Made by a program: the position numbers and the translations under genes
Part shown: positions 6,767-11,452 of the stretch, piece by piece
How positions within the stretch are numbered: position 1 is the stretch's first letter
Layout: the number at the start of each line of letters is the position of its first letter
Notes under the pieces: model-generated
What the model was told of the DNA's origin: nothing
Databases searched by the model: none
What the model saw: the letters and a program-made list of their open reading frames with translations, nothing else
Source of the DNA: an uncultured Alphaproteobacteria bacterium
Lineage (GTDB): Bacteria > Pseudomonadota > Alphaproteobacteria > GCA-2731375
Direction: 5' to 3'
Assembly (NCBI GenBank): GCA_913049615.1
Contig: CAJWZI010000024.1
Location: 1 to 11,452, forward strand
DNA length: 11,452 nt

Positions 6767-8205
6767 CAACTGACAACATCAACAAACTGTCAGCAATTGA
6801 TCTGGCTGCTGAAATCAGAGCGGGAGTGATTTCCCCCACCGAAGCGCTGGAAGCCACCTTGGCCCATATCGACAAAACAAATCCAGGCTTGAATGCCTTC
6901 ATTACCGTCAGTGAAGACCGGGCAAGGCAAGAAGCGGCCGCAGCTGAGGCTTTGTTGGCAAAAGGGGATGCGGTGCCGCCCCTGTTGGGTGTGCCCTACA
7001 CGGTGAAGGATTTGGTCGATACGGAAGGCGTACGTACCACTTATGCTTCGGCTGTTATGGAGCACAATGTGCCGGCCAAGGATGCTATTGTCGTGGCACG
7101 TATGAAGGCGGCGGGCGCGGTTTTGGTAGGCAAGGTTTCAACCCCGGAATTTGGCCACAAGCCCATGAATGAATCGCCTCTGTTTGGGCGTACACTCAAC
7201 CCCTGGGATCTGAGCCGTACCTCGGGCGGATCTTCGGGCGGGTCGGCGGCAGCACTGGCCTCGGGTATGGCACCTCTGTCCATCGGCACGGATGCAGGTG
7301 GATCCATTCGTATCCCTGCGGCTTGTTGCGGCGTGGTTGGAATGAAGGGCACCATGGGGCTGGTGCCGCATGACACGGCGCCCGATGGCTTTGGGAACTT
7401 CTCCAACAACGGGCCCATGGCGAGAACGGTGGCGGATACGGCCTTGATGTTGTCGGTGATGGCGGGCCCGCATCCCAACGACCCACATTCCCATGGCCTA
7501 CCCAGGGATGACTTTTGTGCCGCCGCCGAGGGTGCAGGAGATCTGTCCGGTGTAAAGGTTGGTTGGTTATCTTACATGGGGAATGAACTTGTCGATGCAG
7601 AGATCATGAGTGCTTGCATAAAGCGCCGGAATGCCCTGGTGGACCGTGGCGCCGAAATTGTTGAGATGAATGAACCCTTTGAAAACACCGAACCCTACTG
7701 GCTAGTCATTACTCAGTCCCTGTGGGTGGCGCGGTTCGAAGATAAATTAGCGGAATTTGCCGATCGCATGACGCCGACACTGCTGCGCGGTATCGAGGAG
7801 GGTAAGACTTATTCAGCGGTAGAACTTCAGCGCGCAATTACCTTCCGCACCAGTTTGTATCGGCGTATTCAATCCTGGTTTGACCGAGTCGACTTCTTGA
7901 TGATGCCTACTCTTAGCCGCACTGCCATTGCGGCTGATCACGATTTCTACCAGCCTATCACAATCGGCAATCAGACCGCTGGGGGCATCCGGCAAACCTG
8001 GTATCCCTATACCCATCCCTTCAATATGACCGGCCATCCCGCGATCACGGTACCCTGTGGCATCATGGCCGACGGCCTGCCGGCAGGTATGCAAATTGTT
8101 GGCCCCATGATGGCGGATGCCGAAATAATACGGCTAGCTGCCATGGTGGAGCAGGCATATTCTTGGGCGCAAAAGTGGCCCCCGGCGATTTCTGGCCCAA
8201 TTTGA
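6763..8205 (+). CDS. Amidase-signature family hydrolase
   Basis: A 480-aa amidase of the AS family (GatA/indoleacetamide hydrolase/AtzF-like), hydrolysing a carboxamide to acid plus ammonia or amine; substrate not identifiable. The catalytic triad is complete: Lys82 in PYTVKDLVD, cis-Ser157 in TSGGSSGGSAAALASG (153-168) and nucleophile Ser181 in GTDAGGSIRIPAACCG (175-190). The 24-residue spacing between the two serines equals that of characterised members. The C-terminal half includes YTHPFNMTGHPAITVPCG, the usual substrate-side region. Start ATG 6763 is preferred over ATG 6724 because GGGAAGG (6752-6758) lies just upstream, the length then fits the family, and the extra 13 residues would look nothing like the family. 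No glutaminyl-tRNA partner genes (gatB/gatC) are near and the context is catabolic, so a GatA role is unlikely. Last gene of the plus-strand set; it converges on the pca-associated genes. Confidence 0.92.
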   Translation: MTTDNINKLSAIDLAAEIRAGVISPTEALEATLAHIDKTNPGLNAFITVSEDRARQEAAAAEALLAKGDAVPPLLGVPYTVKDLVDTEGVRTTYASAVMEHNVPAKDAIVVARMKAAGAVLVGKVSTPEFGHKPMNESPLFGRTLNPWDLSRTSGGSSGGSAAALASGMAPLSIGTDAGGSIRIPAACCGVVGMKGTMGLVPHDTAPDGFGNFSNNGPMARTVADTALMLSVMAGPHPNDPHSHGLPRDDFCAAAEGAGDLSGVKVGWLSYMGNELVDAEIMSACIKRRNALVDRGAEIVEMNEPFENTEPYWLVITQSLWVARFEDKLAEFADRMTPTLLRGIEEGKTYSAVELQRAITFRTSLYRRIQSWFDRVDFLMMPTLSRTAIAADHDFYQPITIGNQTAGGIRQTWYPYTHPFNMTGHPAITVPCGIMADGLPAGMQIVGPMMADAEIIRLAAMVEQAYSWAQKWPPAISGPI

Positions 8206-8258
8206 TAAGCCCGATCCTTACATTTCCGCGCAGGACTACCCTAATGCGCTCTTCTACA
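8206..8258. other. Convergent intergenic gap, no clear terminator
   Basis: The two oppositely directed gene sets meet here. Only weak pairings are visible: TAAG (8206-8209) with CTTA (8217-8220), and a 4-bp GCGC pair. Neither is followed by a T-run on either strand, so I see no convincing rho-independent terminator. Confidence 0.5.
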
Positions 8259-9206
8259 TTACTGGTTACCCCAGCCCAAGGTTTCACGTATACCGGCAAT
8301 ATCGTCCATGTGTTTCTCGTTGTCACCGGCAAAGCGTAAAACTAAGTGGGAGGCGCCGGCATCCGCGTAGCCTTGCAACCATTGCGCTGCGCCCTCAGCC
8401 GGACCGGCGTAACACGCCATAGTCTTGGCTAGCATGGCAGCGTGTATGCCATAATATTCTTCCAGGTAACCATCAATCTGTTTTTGGGCCTCGGCGGCGT
8501 TATCGCCAATTGCCATGGTTAGGTATAGCGCGCCAGTCAGGTCATCGGGGTCTCGTCCCGCCTCCGAGGCCGCCTGCCTAACAACCTGCCAACCCCGACC
8601 CCAACCATCAGCGTCAGGACCTGTAGGAAACCAGCCGTCGAAGTTTTTGCCGGCTCGCGTCAGACTGGCAGGTGCCGAACCGCCACCCCAAATTGGCGGG
8701 CCGCCGGGCCTATGCGGTATTGGCGCAAGGACACCCTGCTCCACGGGCCAACGACCGTCCCAGTCCACCGGTTCGCCGCGCCAAAAAGCCTGGCACAGAC
8801 GCAATCCCTCCATCATCCGGCCAACCCGTTTTTCGAACGGTACGCCTGCGGCGGCAAATTCGGCGCGAATGTTCGGCACATCAGCTGCTATGCCAACACC
8901 CAAAATTATTCGTCCCAGGCTAATTTGGTCCAAGGTTGCGAATTGATGTGCAAGAACCACTGGGTTCCTTAGGGCCGGTAATAACACAGCAGTTCCTAAC
9001 TCAACTGCCCTTGTGCGAGCGGCAATAGCGGCGAGCATGGTGATGGGGTCATGTCGCGGCCGGGCCAATAGAGAGTCTCCAATCCACACCGAATCAAATC
9101 CTAGGTCTTCCGCTCTGCTTGCTAAATCTAGGATTGTCGAGGCATCGTGGTCGCCGCGCATAATACGTTCTCGGGTCGGTAGCAAATATCCTAAGCTTAC
9201 TGTCAT
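8259..9206 (-). CDS. LLM-class (luciferase-like) flavin-dependent oxidoreductase
   Basis: A 315-aa TIM-barrel protein of the luciferase-like monooxygenase superfamily, using reduced FMN or F420. Visible family marks: LASRAEDLGFDSVWIGDS (28-45), HDPITMLAAIAARTRAVELG (52-71), PALRNPVVLAHQFATLD (77-93), GRIILGVGI (98-106), and PIWGGGS around residue 173. Substrate unknown; members include hydroxylases, alkane monooxygenases and F420 dehydrogenases. The start ATG (9204-9206) overlaps the pcaB stop as ATGA, and AGAGGAAG lies in the end of pcaB just upstream, so it is translationally coupled to the pca genes. That suggests a job on the aromatic feed, for example making or demethylating a protocatechuate precursor, but this is inference. 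Last gene of the minus-strand set. Confidence 0.9.
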   Translation of the reverse strand: MTVSLGYLLPTRERIMRGDHDASTILDLASRAEDLGFDSVWIGDSLLARPRHDPITMLAAIAARTRAVELGTAVLLPALRNPVVLAHQFATLDQISLGRIILGVGIAADVPNIRAEFAAAGVPFEKRVGRMMEGLRLCQAFWRGEPVDWDGRWPVEQGVLAPIPHRPGGPPIWGGGSAPASLTRAGKNFDGWFPTGPDADGWGRGWQVVRQAASEAGRDPDDLTGALYLTMAIGDNAAEAQKQIDGYLEEYYGIHAAMLAKTMACYAGPAEGAAQWLQGYADAGASHLVLRFAGDNEKHMDDIAGIRETLGWGNQ

Positions 9207-10495
9207 TTTTTTACTTCCTCTAAAACGGCATCAACAAATGCATTGGCGGCGCCAAGATAATTGGTTGGGTTGCGTAGGGCCTCCCAATTTATCGGGTGGG
9301 TGTTGCTGGATGCAATGATGTCAAGAAAGTCCTTTTGTTTATTATCGCACCCCGATACCGCCTGAATTGCATCCTTGACCAGAAGCTGCGCCTCAGATTT
9401 GGGCATATAGGCTGCCAATGCATATGTTGCGGCCTCTGCCAATAAGCCCGGTGTTAGGTTGTTGTTCATGGCAGTCTTGTCCGCCTCGATACTTTGCGTT
9501 ATTGCCAAACCATGCAAAAGGCTGGCGCTCGTGGTGCGGATCATGTCAGGCAACGTAAACCACTCTAGGGTCCAGGCGGCACCATCCCTTTCGTGATGAT
9601 GGAGCACTGACTGGTGCATTGTAGATAACAGTCCTGCATTTCGCCGGGCCAGCGCCGGGACGACCTCAGCCAATACCGGATTATTCTTTTGCGGCATGGC
9701 TGACGATCCACCAGCTCCAAGAAGTCTTACCTCGCCAACCTCGGTTTGCGCCAGCATCAGAATATCTCCTGCCATTTTTCCCAATGACCCGCTGACACCA
9801 GCCAACCAATTGGCGATTTCCAAGACATAATCCCGCTGGTTGTGCCAAGGAAGAGGAGGTAGAGAAAGCTGCAACTCGGCGGCTAGAGCTGCTGCCACAT
9901 CAAGGCCCTTGGGCCCTAGTGCCGCCAAGGTTCCTCCTGCGCCGCCAAATTGCAGGCAATATTCCAAATGTCCTAGACGTAGGCGATGTCGTTGCAAGGG
10001 TGCAATCCAGCCCGCAATCTTTAGGCCAAGGGTAGTCGGCACGGCCTGTTGATTCCGAGTGCGCGCCGCCAAGACAGTGCCGCGATGGCTATCGGCTAGA
10101 ACCGCGAGGTCATTAACGGTATGTACTAGTCTTTGTTCGAACAGGGCCATGACCTTTTTGATAATCAACATCATGGCAGTGTCCACAATGTCCTGTGAGG
10201 TGGCGCCCCAATGAATATGGTCACGATGATCCGGGCTTAGCGCTTCGCTCAGACGTGCCAGCAGCGCGGTGATGGGAACACCATCGCGAATTACGCCCTC
10301 GGACAACAGAACTGTGTCAACCTTCAAGGTCTTTGCGACCTTTTCGATTTGTGCCGCGGCCTCCCCTGGGATAACGCCTAGGCGGCCTTGAACGCGGGCA
10401 AGTGCGGCCTCCACGCCTAGCATGGTGCTTATCAGGGCGTCGTCGCGGACCAGGTTCTCTGTTTCCAAATCTTGGAGGTGGGCATCTAAAATCAT
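9203..10495 (-). CDS. pcaB: 3-carboxy-cis,cis-muconate cycloisomerase
   Basis: 430 aa, fumarase/aspartase (class II) superfamily. PcaB cyclises 3-carboxy-cis,cis-muconate to 4-carboxymuconolactone, the step after protocatechuate ring cleavage. Superfamily regions in order: HWGATSQDIVDTA (95-107), RTRNQQAVPTTLGLK (145-159), and the signature loop GSSAMPQKNNP (263-273, usual form GSSxMPxKxNP) carrying the catalytic Ser. The alternative, adenylosuccinate lyase, is excluded by the position directly after pcaHG and by the PcaB-like RTxxQQAxPTTxGLK region. It starts 14 nt (10496-10509) after the pcaG stop, with only a weak TAAGA-like binding site, so expression may rely on coupling to pcaG. Its TGA stop overlaps the next gene's ATG. 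Cytoplasmic; probably homotetrameric as in the superfamily. Confidence 0.93.
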   Translation of the reverse strand: MILDAHLQDLETENLVRDDALISTMLGVEAALARVQGRLGVIPGEAAAQIEKVAKTLKVDTVLLSEGVIRDGVPITALLARLSEALSPDHRDHIHWGATSQDIVDTAMMLIIKKVMALFEQRLVHTVNDLAVLADSHRGTVLAARTRNQQAVPTTLGLKIAGWIAPLQRHRLRLGHLEYCLQFGGAGGTLAALGPKGLDVAAALAAELQLSLPPLPWHNQRDYVLEIANWLAGVSGSLGKMAGDILMLAQTEVGEVRLLGAGGSSAMPQKNNPVLAEVVPALARRNAGLLSTMHQSVLHHHERDGAAWTLEWFTLPDMIRTTSASLLHGLAITQSIEADKTAMNNNLTPGLLAEAATYALAAYMPKSEAQLLVKDAIQAVSGCDNKQKDFLDIIASSNTHPINWEALRNPTNYLGAANAFVDAVLEEVKK

Positions 10496-10509
10496 GTCTT
10501 AGGCCCGGC

Positions 10510-11085
10510 CTAGGGGTCAAAAAAAACGGTTTCCCGCTCGCCCTGCATATGTACGTCGAACCGATAACTTGCGGCTGCCTCCTGCTGGGCGATTAGGGTA
10601 TCTCGCCGGGCAGGGTCGACTAACGACAACACCGGATCGGTCTCGTTCGCTAATGTCTCATCAGGAAAATAGATGCGGGTATAGACATGATTGAGTAAGC
10701 CTCGCATGAAAATGACGACTGCAATATGAGGCGCCTGTCCATCGCCGATTGCCCCTGGTTTTACAGTTTCAAATTCATAGAAATCGTTTGCTAGGGTTCC
10801 TGTGCTAAACCTCGCAAAGCCGCTAAACTTGGTATTGGCTACTCGCGGGTTTCCAGGTCGAGCATATCGCCCCTGGCTGTCCGCTTGCCAAATTTCTAAC
10901 ATGGCATCGCGGATCGACCCTCCATTACCATCAAAAACTTGCCCGCGAATGCGAACCCGCTCTGCGCTCTCCTCTGGAAGAGTGTTTCCGGCCAATTGTT
11001 TGTAATCGTATCCATATTGTTCCGGCGTTAAACCATAGGCAAAAAAGGGTCCTATGGTTTGCGACGGAGTTTGTTTTGGCGCCAT
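10510..11085 (-). CDS. pcaG: Protocatechuate 3,4-dioxygenase alpha subunit
   Basis: 191 aa, about the usual alpha-subunit length. With PcaH it forms the iron(III) intradiol dioxygenase that cleaves protocatechuate between the two hydroxylated carbons. Diagnostic features: TPSQTIGPFF (6-15) near the N-terminus, AMLEIWQAD (61-69), APHIAVVIFMRGLLNHVYTR (118-137) and a C-terminal RFDVHMQGERETVFF (175-189). It lacks the Tyr/His iron ligands at the positions where PcaH has AYPW and HIH (GAIG and PHIAV here), as expected for the non-metal alpha chain. ATG 11085 lies 3 nt after the pcaH stop, so the two subunits are made together. Cytoplasmic. Confidence 0.96.
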   Translation of the reverse strand: MAPKQTPSQTIGPFFAYGLTPEQYGYDYKQLAGNTLPEESAERVRIRGQVFDGNGGSIRDAMLEIWQADSQGRYARPGNPRVANTKFSGFARFSTGTLANDFYEFETVKPGAIGDGQAPHIAVVIFMRGLLNHVYTRIYFPDETLANETDPVLSLVDPARRDTLIAQQEAAASYRFDVHMQGERETVFFDP

Positions 11086-11088
11086 GGT

Positions 11089-11452
11089 TCACGACTCCAT
11101 CGGCGTCGCGTTGCGCCCGCGCAAATGGATATTGAACTCATAACCCAGTGCCCATTCTGGTTCCGAAATTTCAATTGACAGATTTGCCACCAACAAATTA
11201 CGGGCTGCCGCTGGCACGGCCTTGAAGATCGGATCTAGCTCAAGCAGTGGGTCGCCTGGGAAATACATTTGCGTTACCAGTCTGGTCAGGATGGAGGGCC
11301 CGAACAGCGAGAAATGGATATGGCTGGGCCGCCAGGCGTTGTAGTGGTTCCCCCAGGGATAGGCGCCGGGTTTGATAGTGATGAAACGGTAACGCCCCTC
11401 CTGGTCAGTTACGCAGCGTCCAGCACCCAGAAAATTGGAGTCGAGGGGCGCG
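11089..11452 (-). CDS. pcaH: Protocatechuate 3,4-dioxygenase beta subunit, 5'-partial
   Basis: The C-terminal 120 residues of PcaH, the iron-binding beta subunit; the gene continues off the right edge. The visible part begins with APLDSNFLGAGRC, and includes TIKPGAYPWGNHYNAWRPSH, then IHFSLFG, TRLVTQMYFPGDPL, and ends LGYEFNIHLRGRNATPMES with TGA at 11089-11091. By alignment to the Pseudomonas putida enzyme from memory, Tyr of AYPW (11359-11361) corresponds to Tyr447, Arg of WRP (11329-11331) to Arg457, and the two His of HIH (11320-11322, 11314-11316) to His460 and His462; the remaining ligand, Tyr408, would be eight residues past the edge. In alphaproteobacteria pcaD and pcaC often precede pcaH, so they may lie just beyond the window. 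Confidence 0.96.
   Translation of the reverse strand, partial: APLDSNFLGAGRCVTDQEGRYRFITIKPGAYPWGNHYNAWRPSHIHFSLFGPSILTRLVTQMYFPGDPLLELDPIFKAVPAAARNLLVANLSIEISEPEWALGYEFNIHLRGRNATPMES

Noticed and set aside
8515..8946. Plus-strand 143-aa ORF opposite the LLM gene
   Set aside because: Pro/Arg-rich antisense shadow of the clear LLM coding sequence.
10500..10512. TAGGCC-C-GGCCTA palindrome between pcaG and pcaB
   Set aside because: The one-base spacer makes a poor RNA hairpin, no T-run follows, and it covers the pcaG stop; probably chance in a GC-rich junction.
1..11452. Search for CRISPR arrays, tRNA genes, transposases and prophage or integration signs
   Set aside because: No regularly spaced direct repeats, cloverleaf-like sequence, transposase motif or attachment-site duplication was seen by eye.

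Overview
The window holds two convergent gene sets typical of the accessory catabolic part of a bacterial chromosome. The organism is probably a proteobacterium, most likely an alphaproteobacterium. This rests on the pcaH-pcaG-pcaB order (as in the rhizobial/Agrobacterium pcaDCHGB operon), moderately G+C-rich coding sequence by eye, a degraded copy of a short palindromic repeat common in proteobacteria, and the protein families present. Lineage is an inference. No rRNA, tRNA, CRISPR or insertion sequence was found.

Plus strand, left edge to 8205: six genes read the same way. (1) The large (beta) subunit of an N,N-dimethylformamidase-like enzyme, whose 5' end lies off the window. (2) A UGSC-family selenoprotein: the reading frame is interrupted by TGA at 2348-2350, but it continues with the family's active-site signature, and a SECIS-like hairpin lies directly behind the TGA. 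Read as selenocysteine, the product is 172 aa; read as a stop, the gene appears as a meaningless 93-aa ORF. (3, 4) Two tandem paralogues of an uncharacterised family, sharing three collinear cysteines. (5) A 648-aa protein of the Abhydrolase_10 type. (6) An amidase-signature (AS) hydrolase with an intact Ser-cisSer-Lys triad. Gaps are short (5-70 nt) except for 107 nt behind the selenoprotein gene, which holds a palindromic repeat and a terminator-like inverted repeat.

Minus strand, right edge to 8259: pcaH (5' end off the window), pcaG, pcaB and a luciferase-like (LLM) flavin-dependent oxidoreductase, packed with a 3-nt gap, a 14-nt gap and a 4-nt ATGA overlap. PcaHG opens the protocatechuate ring to 3-carboxy-cis,cis-muconate and PcaB cyclises it, so this is the start of the protocatechuate branch of the beta-ketoadipate pathway.

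How they may work together (inference): three plus-strand genes encode amide or ester hydrolases of unrelated folds, and the selenoprotein motif resembles the selenocysteine motif of clostridial C-N-cleaving reductases. The plus-strand set could therefore break C-N/C-O bonds of an unknown N-containing, possibly aromatic, substrate, with the pca genes taking an aromatic product to central metabolism. The most notable and easily missed item is the selenoprotein with its two paired, uncharacterised partner genes.
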